Source: Emergomyces orientalis (lineage: Eukaryota; Ascomycota; Eurotiomycetes; Onygenales; Ajellomycetaceae). From it: 64,000 bases of DNA. Of this stretch, positions 11,962 to 22,496 are shown piece after piece. Where the stretch lies: contig MOWL01000045.1 of assembly GCA_002110485.1 (NCBI GenBank), forward strand, positions 434,001-498,000, in the 5' to 3' direction. Positions within the stretch are counted from its first letter, which is position 1. Each line of letters begins with the position of its first letter. The position numbers were made by a program, and so were the translations under genes. A model generated the notes under the pieces. The model was given only the letters and a program-made list of their open reading frames with translations, did not search any database and was not told where the DNA came from.

Positions 11962-13566
11962 ATGGCGAAAATAACCGATCTGGCGACGGAACTCCTCGAT
12001 CTCATCGTATCCTTTGTTCCGTCTACCGACCACACAACCCTTTACTTGAACTTGTGTAGAGTCACAAAACGATTCCGTTCCATTTTCCAGCCGCGACTAT
12101 ATTATAAGTTTTCTTGCCCACGCTCTCCGCCATGGCGAGATGTCGGATCCATCTATGACAGCGAGGCATATATCGGCTCGGCACCTAAGCGACCTTTGAT
12201 AACTTTCACACACTCCGTTGTTTCCCACCCAGAGATAGCCTGCAATGTTCGAGAAATCACCATCGAAAGCTTCGATGATGACTATTTGTACGGCAGTGAT
12301 GAGGAATATATTGAACCTCCTTCCCCGAAGATGATGGATGACCTCACAAATGCTGTTCACAGCATAATTCCGTTCTCAAAGCCAGATCAACAAATGCATG
12401 CTCAGTGGGTAGCAAATATTAAGGATCTCAAAATCCCTGCGATAACTACACTCCTACTCTCGCAAACACCAAATTTGGAATATCTCTCTATCGTCCTGGA
12501 TTCCAACCCACTGGACGAGCTAGGTTATCTACTCGGGAATCGGACTGCACACCCAAACGGATCGGAGTCTCCATATTTTTGTCATCTAAAAGAGGTCAAA
12601 ACCACCTGCGCCCAATTCCGCAACGGCTACCGCCTTCAAGGGATGACTCCCCTTCTCCGCTTCCCAGCACTCAAAACCTTCCGCGCAGAGGGGCTTTTAT
12701 GTTTCGGCGAATATAAAGACGGCGGTGACAACGATGCACCGAAGCTTCTTGACGTGGAACCAGAAACGCTGACTATATCTCACCTCGAAATATGCACGAA
12801 TAAACGGCACAAAGGACCTAATGTCGGGCTATGTTCAAGCAGCATGGATGGACAGAGCCTCAATTCATTGGTATCCGCATGCAAATCCCTGCGAACATTT
12901 ATCTACACCGGCGACAACCCACCCATTTCAGTGGCCAACGCAATGCTCCAAGTAAATGCTCATGATATCCTGTCCGCGCTTCACTCGCACAAAAACACGC
13001 TTGAGGACATCACTGTTGATTTGGGAAGTATAAACTTCCGCCTTATGGAGGAAGAGTTCAATGAGTCTTTCGTCTTGAAAAGTTTTGCTGGATTTTCGCG
13101 CCTGCGGCGACTTGATATGGCCTATTACAGTGCATGCGAAGCGCATAAATTACCTGCATCTCTAGAACATCTTATCATCCGCGATTGTAGAAGTGGGGCG
13201 TTTAAAGTTATAGAGCAGATAACGTCCCTTGGGATGCCATCGCTGAAGAAAATTGAACTTGAGGGGTTCATAATGGAATATCTCTATTTCCAACATTGGG
13301 CTGAGGTTAATAGCCTCGAACTCGCGTGTGAGAAGATGGTTACTGTGCTGAAAGAGACAGAGATACAGTTGTATTTCACAGCACACCACTCACCTCTTGA
13401 GAGCGCTGGGGCAAATCTCGTCTGTGGAAAACGTACGAAAGTGTATATTGACGGAAACGGGTTTCGTATTCATACTCCCAATGCTATTTTTGTAAATTCT
13501 CACCAAGAACAAAAAGAGGGTTTCAACTTTTTGAGTGTGAGAAACGAAGCTAATTTGATGTTGTGA
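11962..13566 (+). CDS. F-box domain protein
   Basis: F-box proteins recruit substrates to SCF ubiquitin ligases through Skp1. Residues about 1-45 (MAKITDLATELLDLIVSFVP followed by LYLNLCRVTKRFRSIFQPRL) match the fungal F-box pattern: Leu-rich helix, conserved Pro and Val, then the cluster of basic and aromatic residues. The remainder has scattered leucine-rich stretches with spaced LxxL and LRxLD patterns (LKTFRAEGL, LRRLDMAYYS), suggesting a degenerate LRR-like substrate domain. It is intronless, 534 aa from ATG 11962; an in-frame ATG at 11941 would add seven residues. The substrate is unknown. Fungal F-box/LRR proteins of this kind are numerous and fast evolving, so a specific orthologue is not claimed. 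Confidence 0.8.
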   Translation: MAKITDLATELLDLIVSFVPSTDHTTLYLNLCRVTKRFRSIFQPRLYYKFSCPRSPPWRDVGSIYDSEAYIGSAPKRPLITFTHSVVSHPEIACNVREITIESFDDDYLYGSDEEYIEPPSPKMMDDLTNAVHSIIPFSKPDQQMHAQWVANIKDLKIPAITTLLLSQTPNLEYLSIVLDSNPLDELGYLLGNRTAHPNGSESPYFCHLKEVKTTCAQFRNGYRLQGMTPLLRFPALKTFRAEGLLCFGEYKDGGDNDAPKLLDVEPETLTISHLEICTNKRHKGPNVGLCSSSMDGQSLNSLVSACKSLRTFIYTGDNPPISVANAMLQVNAHDILSALHSHKNTLEDITVDLGSINFRLMEEEFNESFVLKSFAGFSRLRRLDMAYYSACEAHKLPASLEHLIIRDCRSGAFKVIEQITSLGMPSLKKIELEGFIMEYLYFQHWAEVNSLELACEKMVTVLKETEIQLYFTAHHSPLESAGANLVCGKRTKVYIDGNGFRIHTPNAIFVNSHQEQKEGFNFLSVRNEANLML

Positions 13567-13636
13567 GAAAAAGTATATTATAAATGTTGACTCCTTGTAT
13601 AACAATTCTCAAGCCACGCAACCTTTAACAAGTCCT

Positions 13637-13755
13637 GCCTCTGTGGTGTAGTTGGTTATCACGTGAGTCTCATATTCATGTCCTATTTACATATGATAGG
13701 TAGCAAAAACTACTTAGCGATCTCAAGGTCGCCAGTTCGATCCTGGCCGGGGGCA
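13637..13755 (+). tRNA. trnM-CAU: Elongator tRNA-Met (anticodon CAU) with a 45-nt intron
   Basis: Cloverleaf read by eye: acceptor GCCTCTG pairs with CGGGGGC (13748-13754), discriminator A 13755, D-arm TGGTGTAGTTGGTTATCACG, T-arm GCCAG-TTCGATC-CTGGC (13731-13747). The anticodon stem TGAGT/TCTCA encloses CT-CAT-A (anticodon 13671-13673) and A38 at 13720; the T31-T39 mismatch is also found in eukaryotic elongator tRNA-Met. The intron, 13675-13719, sits between positions 37 and 38, the canonical nuclear site. Inside it CCTAT/ATAGG and GTAG/CTAC can form two hairpins, and ATG triplets could pair with the anticodon. Internal A and B boxes are the D-arm and the GTTCGATCC of the T-arm. Confidence 0.93.
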
Positions 13756-13765
13756 TTTTTTTTTT
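13756..13765 (+). terminator. RNA polymerase III T-run terminator
   Basis: Ten T residues immediately follow the discriminator base of the tRNA, the standard Pol III stop signal. Confidence 0.85.
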
Positions 13766-13767
13766 CT

Positions 13768-15428
13768 TCTTTCTTTTTCTTTGGCTCCAACTTTAGCACG
13801 GACTAGAAAAAAAAAATGCCTGAATCCGTTTGCATTCAACCAGTCGATGGCCACCGAGCAAGGGCATGCTGGGATCGAAAAGGTTGGGTGCTTTTTGGGG
13901 ATACACCACCGACATCCCCCCCTTATCTGCACGACATCTAACCGATCACTGCCATTCCTCTCCCGGGAAATTCCCTAACCTCGCTCACCCAATATGATTC
14001 TCAGCTATGAGCCGATTCATTCGCAAAGAACAACGAATTTGCCGTAATATCGTTACCGATCCCACAAGATGCTCAATATCCACACAAGAGCCCAGTAGGT
14101 GAAAATACAACCAACGTGCAAAGAGAACCCAAGATTTCTATATAGCTACGGTTGTGACGCTAGCAACACTGAAGAGCATTGTAAGAAAAGACCAGGGAGG
14201 GGATGGGAAAAGGAAATAACGGAGTGAGTGAGTTCTCGCAGCTTATCTTCTTTAGATATATATATACTCTGTCCTCTCTATCCATCCGTGTAAACTTAGA
14301 CCAGGGTTTAAGGAACAGGCTTTCAGTTACAGTACAGTGCATGTAACTTAACTCCCACCAAAGTAAACTATGTCATACATACATGTACTATTAAAATCAG
14401 TAAAATCTAATATCCCTTCCGTCCCTTCTATTGAGTTCACTTTGCTGCTACAGCCATGGAGTTTGGAATTGGCCATTGGGAAGTAGATATGAATGACTCC
14501 GTCTGTGTGATAAACTGATTTATGACTGAACACTGGATTCAGAAACTTAGAAAGCTGAGAAGTTAAAAAGGGTTCAAGTTGAATGAAGCCAGGAAACCTA
14601 CCGGGCGAAGTTGAGTCTATCAGTGATATTTTGTTTCATATGTAACTTCCCACCTTAAATGTGGAAATCTTCCCTTTTTGTTTCTGAAACAAATTCTCCG
14701 TCAACATAACTTTGTCAATTTAAACCACTCATTAATAGCACAATTTGAATTATGTATGTATCATTCAAAATCTCATTCCACAAAAAGAAGAAGAAAAAGT
14801 CTATATTCATCTTCAGAAAATTGAGAATAACAAATCTACTCTCTTTTTTCCTCTTGTGCATGGGCGATTCATTTTGAGGCTAGAAATGAGAGTAGATGAT
14901 GAGATATCAAGGTCGAGAGAGAAGAGAATAGTTTGGGAGACAAAGTTCGAGAATCAAAAATACAATGGGATAAGCAAAGGAAGAAAAATATATCAAAAAA
15001 CTGTTTGCATGGGTTAGATGATACCTTCCATCCACGAACTGTGTAATGAAAGACGAAAGGGAAACCCGCATGAAATGCACGATGATCTGAAAAACTAAAG
15101 AATGAATGAAAAAATGACTATGAAATATGAAGATGAAATGAGAGGCAATATGAAAGTTCCCAGCTATGATACAGTAACCACACACATATGACAATGCCTT
15201 AAAAACATCGCAGTGTATAGAGGTTTGTACCAACGCAAAATATATAGGATAAAAGGACTAGAAGAAACAAAAGAAAAAAAATCTCGCATGCAATGCTCTA
15301 TGCCTATAGTGATCTGTGACAACAATAACGACAAAAAGGAAAACAACTGTTGAATGATAGCAATTTAGAGAAGACAGTGTGGCCATGAAGCAAAAAGGAA
15401 GAAGAGGAAAATAAACCACCTGTTAATG
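13768..15428. other. Intergenic, no supported gene
   Basis: Lies between the tRNA and the 3' end of the Q/P-rich gene. It is AT-rich, and the frames (90-108 codons, Phe/Ile/Lys-rich) look non-coding. The part closest to 15428 is probably the 3' UTR of the minus-strand gene. Confidence 0.6.
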
Positions 15429-17387
15429 TCATGCCGCTGTGGATTGTTGGGAGTGGTCTTCTCTAGAGTGGATAGGTGATCGGTCCGAAGGGGATCGATA
15501 GTTGGTACTATCGGCTCCAGGCCCCGAGTTAGATGATCCAGTGCTCTCATGAGTATGTCCATAGCTAGAACCGTAGGCGCTGAAGGAAGAGTAACCTTTG
15601 TTGCTGGAAGCTGAGTGTTCATGGCCTCCTCCAGGGCCGCTCTGTGGGTCATCTCGGGAGCTTCTCCTAGGGTAATTACCGTGACTACCGCCATTGCGGC
15701 CACCAGCAAATCGCGCACCGCTCCTGCTCCGTTCACGTTTACTCTCACGATCTGAATTTGATCCTCTCGATGTCGACCTGTCATTTCCCTCGTCCCCGCT
15801 CCTGACCAGTGAAGTCACATGCATTTGCCCGCCAGGCTTTCCCGGTTCCAGTAGATCGCCATGCCTTGGCTCCTGGGTCTGCGATTGAGATTGGTTTTGT
15901 TGTCGTAAATGTCCACCGCTCCGCCCGTTCCCTCGCGGAGGCGTTCGGCCCGGCGAGGGTTGAGATGTTGCTGTGTCGGAACGTGGTGGAGGCGGAACTG
16001 GTTGGTGGACGAATTGCGCCTTTCGTTTCCGTGGTGAACTTTGGTATTCAGAACGAAGATGAGAATTCGGATTTGATGAATAAGGTGAATTATTCGGACT
16101 TTTTCCTGATGGTGTATTTGGCTGTGATTGACCAGGTGGAACCCAATGATGAAAGTAGATGGACTGAGATGGCTGAGCATGTCGTTGCGATTGGGAATGA
16201 GTTCCTGAATCAGGTTTGGCTAGTGATGATGACTGCTGTTGGGGGCCCAACGCCGATGGAGAAGTGGCGGTATAACCCGCCGCTCCAGTGTTGCTGGATG
16301 GTTGTTGAATGTGCATCTCTGACGTGTTAATGCGGGACAATGAAGCTGAATTGGAAACTGCTGGCCCTGTGGGTTGGTGGGGCGGGTGCAACGATGGTGC
16401 ACGCCCATAAGAAACATGAGACGATGGTGATGAAGGTGCGGATTGCGACGACGGGCCTACTCCTGTAGGGAGCGGAGGTTGTGCAGCATACGGGTTTGGG
16501 GGGATCATGCGGCTATCCCAGGGAGTTTCAGGTGCTACATGTTGGGCGGCTGCTGGCATTTGAGATGGGGGTGGCATAGATTGAGGCTGTGTTGGTGGAG
16601 GAGGATGACGGTGAGCATTTGATGAACGGGGAGGTTGAGACGGTAGAGGAGCATTTTGTTGTTGTTGCTGCTGGTGCTGGTGTTGGTGTTGCTGGTGTGG
16701 TTGCTGTTGGGGTTGCTGCGGTGGTGGATACTGTTGAGGTTGAGGTTGCGGGGGTGTATTGGATGCTTGGTGGGAAGGAGGGGGCGGTTGACAGGAAGAT
16801 CCGGGCATTTGAGACAGATACTGCTGAGTCCATTGAAGATTGCCTCCACCACCCATATTAGCAAATATCAGAGGCACCATATAGGGAGGCACGCCGGCTT
16901 TGAGAGACTCTCGAAGCATTGACTGCTCAATTTTGCGCTGGTCCAGCCGGTAGCCTTCTTGGCGCGTGCGTTCCTCCTCTTGTTTCCGGCGATCCTCCTC
17001 GGCTTTTGTTTGCAGCCACTGGCGCATTGCTTCATCTGTATTCTGCCATTGGGAAGGAGGAGCCGGTAGATGGGACATGGATGTGTTCATAGGAGCCATC
17101 GCGGGGAGACCACGTTCGGGAGGGGCAAGAGTCATTGACATTGGCGGTAGATTTCGGTTAGAGGAGTCCATAGCCTCGTCTGACGTCGGGGAGCGTGTAG
17201 ACAGCGCAGGAGGCACGGAAACGGGAAGGGGAGCAGGCGACGAGACACGAGGAGTGTCACGCGTAACACGGGCCACGGAATGGTGTTGATGGTGATGGTG
17301 GCGGTGGTGAGGAGAAGGCGACGGCAGAGCAGCGTACTCATGAGGTAAGATTCCGTTATGCAGAGGAGGTTTCACGGTGAGCAACAT
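15429..17387 (-). CDS. Q/P/S-rich protein, probable nuclear regulator, function unknown
   Basis: One frame of 652 aa without an intron. Most of the sequence is low complexity: a His-rich segment near residues 25-35, long Gln/Pro/His stretches around 200-260, and a Ser/Gly/Arg-rich C-terminus. A non-repetitive core at about 115-195 looks folded or conserved: a predicted charged helix (QWLQTKAEEDRRKQEEERTR) followed by DQRKIEQSMLRESLKAGVPP and YMVPLIFANMGGGGNLQWTQ. A basic patch SPRKRKAQ near residue 470 could be a nuclear localisation signal. The composition resembles fungal transcription co-regulators, but no DNA-binding fold is visible, so I do not name a function. The opposite strand carries long shadow frames caused by the repeats. 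Confidence 0.75.
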   Translation of the reverse strand: MLLTVKPPLHNGILPHEYAALPSPSPHHRHHHHQHHSVARVTRDTPRVSSPAPLPVSVPPALSTRSPTSDEAMDSSNRNLPPMSMTLAPPERGLPAMAPMNTSMSHLPAPPSQWQNTDEAMRQWLQTKAEEDRRKQEEERTRQEGYRLDQRKIEQSMLRESLKAGVPPYMVPLIFANMGGGGNLQWTQQYLSQMPGSSCQPPPPSHQASNTPPQPQPQQYPPPQQPQQQPHQQHQHQHQQQQQQNAPLPSQPPRSSNAHRHPPPPTQPQSMPPPSQMPAAAQHVAPETPWDSRMIPPNPYAAQPPLPTGVGPSSQSAPSSPSSHVSYGRAPSLHPPHQPTGPAVSNSASLSRINTSEMHIQQPSSNTGAAGYTATSPSALGPQQQSSSLAKPDSGTHSQSQRHAQPSQSIYFHHWVPPGQSQPNTPSGKSPNNSPYSSNPNSHLRSEYQSSPRKRKAQFVHQPVPPPPRSDTATSQPSPGRTPPRGNGRSGGHLRQQNQSQSQTQEPRHGDLLEPGKPGGQMHVTSLVRSGDEGNDRSTSRGSNSDRESKRERSRSGARFAGGRNGGSHGNYPRRSSRDDPQSGPGGGHEHSASSNKGYSSFSAYGSSYGHTHESTGSSNSGPGADSTNYRSPSDRSPIHSREDHSQQSTAA

Positions 17388-18339
17388 GGATGAATCCTAG
17401 CCGTGATCCTGAGATATATAGATGTAGATATATAGGTAGAGGCATATAAATGGCGTTGGTCGCTCGTCTAATGTTCCCTGATGAATGGAGGCGCAAGCAG
17501 GGCATCTAAAGCTCTCATGCTCTGGTGAAACCGATAGCGGTCAAACGGGTGAAAGGGAAAGTGGTGTTTGACGGTACTTGAAGACGATTGACCCTATTGA
17601 GACTGGCTAGGGTATGGAATGAAAATTCGCATTATAACGGCATGTGCTGTTGGTGTTGCGTCGTGGAGAGGATGTAGGCAGGTTAGAAGTGGCAATATGG
17701 CAGAATGATCGATTGGAGTCCGTGGAGACTTGTAATATTACACTTGTGGGATAAGTAGCGGGGGGGATGAGAGAAAGTATTGAGGGAATATGAAATGACC
17801 ATAGAGTAAGAGACAGACAGCAAAGGGGGAAGATATGAGGTCCGCAGGTTAGCCCAAAGAGAGGAACTGGAGAGAAGCGCGATGCCGAATTGCGTGTAGG
17901 GGCAGTGCGAAGACAGAGAGGACAAAAAAATGGAAAACGATGAAAATGAAAGATGACGATGGATGGCTGATTCAACTCGTATCAGCCAGTTTATCCACCC
18001 AATCTCTTCCGTTTCACTCTTGGCTCTCTTGCCTGCGGTGTCTGGAAGCGAATGCTGATGTTGATGCGGATGACGCTGGGTCCGAAAGGGTCGCCGCCTA
18101 GCAAGGCTCAATACCTAATTTAACTCAGGCCAGACGATGTTTGTTTTCAGCCGTTTATCTATCGTCTCCCAGCCACCACCACCCGTCCATGCCACAGACA
18201 GTTAGTTGCCAGTTTGATAGACAGAACTGGGACTTGTTGAAGCTACCTAGGTATTCAGGCCAGTTGTCAGTCTTTCTTCTGTCTCCAACACCCGCCGATA
18301 TGAGTTAACCGGGAAATTTTTACTCGGGCTGAACCCCTT
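17388..18339 (-). other. Probable promoter/5' leader of the Q/P-rich gene
   Basis: Directly upstream of the start at 17387. No convincing coding frame. A palindromic TACCTAGGTA lies at 18244-18253. Confidence 0.45.
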
Positions 18340-18860
18340 CTTGAAAAGGGTAACAGCCGTAATCTTCGTACAATGTCGGACGCAGATTAATTACACCGCT
18401 GAACCCCGAAAACAGCAAGTCAAGCCGCAAGCGCGGGCCAGGGGCCAGCCCACGCTATTCTGGATTTGGGCTGGATTAGGCCAGGGTGAGGCCGCATCCA
18501 TGGATCAGACCCGCCCGCGAACCCAAAGAGCAGCCACTTATTCCCCACTTGGGCAGGACCTCGGTGGAGCCGCATGCCGCGTTGGGAATCGCCAAATCAG
18601 GCAAGGTGCCAAGTCTGTTAGGGTTAGGCCAGTCGGGTGGATATCTAGACCGTAATAAGACTAGCTTGTCTTCCTCGTCCAGCCAACCCCTACCATTTGA
18701 AGCGTGGCCCAGCCACACAGTAGGCCGTATTGGGAATATCATCTCGCGCCCGGCGAACGGGCCCGCTGCTGGTGGGTTTGTCACTATAGTCCGCCCGTAG
18801 TGGCCTTCTTTGCCTGAGAAGGGCAGCTGGGGCTGGTTCAAACTGGTATTGTCACCGCGT
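18340..18860. other. GC-richer island in a gene-poor stretch
   Basis: Noticeably richer in GC than its surroundings and open in several frames on both strands (about 104-121 codons), with no recognisable protein. It contains TTAGGGTTAGG at 18618-18628. It may be an old insertion, a decayed gene or simply a compositional patch. Confidence 0.4.
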
Positions 18861-20401
18861 TACGAAATTCCAGGATTCCTCATGCGGGCCGTTTTCACGG
18901 ACATTGTTATTTATATAACTACTGAAGGCTCTGACACCATTAAATAAAAACGGCTATCAGCTGCTGAGCTGTTACAGGCTTAGGTACTATATACATACGC
19001 AGTACAGGCCATGTATTAACTACAAGGTACTATTTATGGAAGAACTCTTGTGTCAGATCAAATTCTGCCTCTTACCCGACTAGCAAAAAACCTCCAGATT
19101 TATGTGGTCCTCTTCATAATGGTCACTGCCAAGATATGGCATGAGTTGAGGAAGTTTGACCCGAACAACAAGGTTTCATAGCTGCAAGCCATCGTTGCTC
19201 TCCCTGAGCTCCTTTTTTCATCAATTGGACACACCAAAAATTGAAGAATGAAGAAAATGCTGGCCCCAAGAAAAATGCTACCAATTGTGGGCCAGCTCAA
19301 AATACCGTCTTAACCATGGCTCACCACCCACAAGAGAAAGGGGGAAAAGCAAAAAATGTCTATATACATACCCCCTTTCCCCATGGGCCCTCCAAATATG
19401 AACGAAATGAAAAAGGAGACTACCCCCCAGCAAAGTGCGCTCCCACAAGGGTGTCCCCACAGCTAACGTACACAGCCACACAAACCCACGCAGGACCCAG
19501 AAGCATATCCAGCCGATGGCGCTACGGCAGTTGAGGTTTGTGCCATCGGAAGCAACAAGACCCAGCCTTCCTTTGATTTTCCCCAAATTAAAATGGCGCC
19601 CCCAGCCTAAAGAAAGAAACCCACGATACAACGATCCCAGTCATCTCAATCTAGCCTGTTTCAGACGCGAGCTCCACAGCGCAAGACGAAAACTGCTCAG
19701 CATTGGGCTTTCGGGCGCCGAAAAGGGCGCATTGGCCCATTTAATTATAATTACTAACAATTACCAAGGAGGCTCTTGGTTGGCGACGAGTTGCTACCAC
19801 GCTAGGCGCCACCCGACTGGGAGAGCTGATGCAGCTGGAGAGCCGTGGGGTCGGCTTGTTCTTGTCACGACCTCTGCCAAGGAAGCCGTGGTCAAGAACA
19901 ATGCATGAAGGGTCGATCTCATCCACTCGCTGGCAACTACCACCAATTCCATAAAACCACTTCAATCTCTGCAGCTAAAAACGCGAACGCTCACGCGTTC
20001 GTCGATGACTATGACTCCTAAATGTATGTACATGCATCTTCTCCCTGTGAGATAGTTGAAATACTGCCCCCTGGGAATGTGGATGAGAACCACCCAGCGA
20101 ACCCCACCAACACCCTAACCTCCGAAACAAAGCCGTTATTTCGGCGTTTTCCACGGATATAAAAACGCACGCGAAGCTGTTGATTGTTATTTTTAATTTT
20201 TTCAATCTGGCCACTGATGATACACCAGGGGTTTGATAAAAAAGTGAGAAAAACCAACAGGAGCATGAGTATCCTCTAACCGGCAGCGACACAAATTCCG
20301 CCGTCGCAGGAGAAAATCACATACTAAACATGTCTGCGACAATGATGGTTTAGTTTTGGCGGCATTTTTAGCTACCCCTGGTTTTTTGGGTTTTTTGGTG
20401 G

Positions 20402-20423
20402 TTTTTTTTTTTTTTTTTTTTTT
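20402..20423 (+). repeat. Homopolymer T22
   Basis: Uninterrupted run of 22 T in intergenic DNA, preceded by T/G-rich sequence. Confidence 0.85.
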
Positions 20424-21663
20424 CAACCTCGTCGCTACCATTTGAATTTCTTTTTCCTGCAAGAGGAAGAAATTCATATTGGAAACCGGATTTGTCGCGA
20501 ATAAGTTAACACTCATCAGATATGCCTTCAGGACGGGTGGGGAATAGGCGTTAAAATGTCCGAATGATGACTGACAGGATTTTTAATCAGTTATATAGGG
20601 AAGTATTATCCATGAATTATCGAAGTTTGCTCTTCATGTACTCCGTACAGTACATGCACTTCTCGAAAGGGGCGTATAGAAGAGAAAAAGGAAGATGAGG
20701 ATGAGGAAAAGAGTTATTTTTAATTTTTTTCGAGAATATTTTTTCTTAAAAAAAAAAACTGTTCTATTTTTACCAGCTGCATGCTTGTTGCCTTTCTGCG
20801 AGGGCTATCAAACTAGGCATTTTTTGTATATTCTGCTCAAATGACTACGCAAGTACTGTACCTAACTGCCTATGAGGTGTGGATGTAGTGCATACATAGA
20901 TTCTACCCCGTGGATATAACTTCTACTAAATCTTTACCGCTTCCAGGTAGATTTTTCGACTGCCCTGGAGAATGTTTGCCTGTAGCTTTCTCTGCTTGGA
21001 TGGGATTGAGTGATATGGCTGCAAAACCGACGTGAGAAGCGCGATCAGATATATTTGTACTTAGGTAGGGTATAGTGAGTAATGATGGTTAGTTTGAAAA
21101 TTTCTCTGCAAAGAAAGAATAAATGGATATAATTGGAGATTTGCAGTTGAATTTTATCAAGATTATCAAAAAGCGTAAATCACACTGTTAAACCAACTAT
21201 TCCCGTAAACAAGCCTACATGTCTACCTATGTTGTTTTACCAGGTGCTCCACTTCTCCTCCCTACATTCTCAAACCCTTATTACAGGAACCACAGATTCT
21301 ACCATCATCCAAACGGACTCGGCATTTACTCCTCGGGGAAAAGGGGGTGAGAAAAGAGGGCATCACCCTTCTAATGGTCCGCTACGTTTCGTTTCGTGCC
21401 AACATAGCAAAATTACCCAAGGTTCTCGGGAACCAACTGTAATCACCTTGCGAGATGTACAGCAAGGCTATATGTAGATTACTCCCGGCTGCGGAATACC
21501 TCTCCAGCGATCCCACCGGAGTACGGTCGGCGTCCACCCGGCACTGAAATGCAAGAAGCTGGCTAACGTTTATTTCTGGATCGACTGTCGCGTATGGAAC
21601 CAAAAGGCTACAACATGAATAGAAAAGGTGTGTTTATGTTAGCTAAAACAATATTTATTTGCC

Positions 21664-21696
21664 GGGCGGGGGGAGGGGGAGGTGGGGGTGGGGGAG
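21664..21696 (+). repeat. G-rich tract with quadruplex potential
   Basis: Contains G-runs of 3, 6, 5, 5 and 5 separated by one to four bases (C, A, AGGT, T), which meets the usual pattern for an intramolecular G-quadruplex. It lies in the gene-poor stretch and no gene is adjacent. Confidence 0.7.
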
Positions 21697-22475
21697 TCTT
21701 CAAAAAGCGAGCTGGGCAGGTTGGCTTCACTTCGATAGATTATGGCGTTATCAATCGTCTGTCTCTCAACTCTTCTCGCGTTGTTATTGTCGTCAACGAT
21801 CCACGGGGTTGAGACCTACACTCCCATGTATGAAAAGGTGTGACTCGGTGTGACTCGGTTAGCTTTCAGACACTTCCTTTTTCTGTCCTTTTCTTTCTAT
21901 TTCCTTTTTCTTTTTTTATAAACCAGTTGGGGGGTTATATTTTTGACAACAACCCTTGGGATATCAAAAAACTCCTGAATCCTCCGAACGCCATAGTTTC
22001 TAGCGTCCATCCCGATTCCCCTACCCTCCCTACCTTCTGCCCGAACCAAGTGGGCGGCGTAACCTGCCGCGGGGTGCTGGGTAGGCCGTGGTAGAGATAT
22101 GTAAAGAGTAGGTGCCCCCGGAACTGAAAGCGCCGGAAAACTTTTCGTGATTCAGCTGCGTCTACCACGTCTTCGACGAGTTGTGGCCGCAGAGAGGGTT
22201 GGGTAAGATAGACATCTATTAGGTCCATTAAATAAAACGGGGCAGTAAACTCACCTCCTTGTTTATAATTATTCTCTGCTCCAGGGGATCGAAATGCCCA
22301 GTCCATGTTTCGCGGCAATGACACGCTGAGTTTCCTGGGCCTGTCAAGTTTAGTCAATGATAATTAGCGGTGTCTGTATCTGCATTATCTCTACGAATTT
22401 GTCGATAGAATCGGCTATTCCTGCATCTGAGCTATCGCGGAACAGCTGTAATTGACCCGGCAAATTTTCATCAAC

Positions 22476-22496
22476 AAAAAAAAAAAAAAAAAAAAA
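22476..22496 (+). repeat. Homopolymer A21
   Basis: Uninterrupted run of 21 A in intergenic DNA. No retroelement body is recognisable beside it, so it is not clearly a retroposon tail. Confidence 0.85.

Noticed and set aside
16589..16861. Val/Ala-rich frame opposite the Q/P-rich gene
   Set aside because: Antisense shadow of CAG/CAA-rich codons.
21935..22357. 140-codon minus-strand frame in the gene-poor stretch
   Set aside because: No recognisable domain, no splice-supported extension, and it overlaps other frames of similar length. A protein search would be needed to revive it.
22476..22496. A21 run as a possible retroposon tail
   Set aside because: No element body, second terminus or target-site duplication can be seen beside it.
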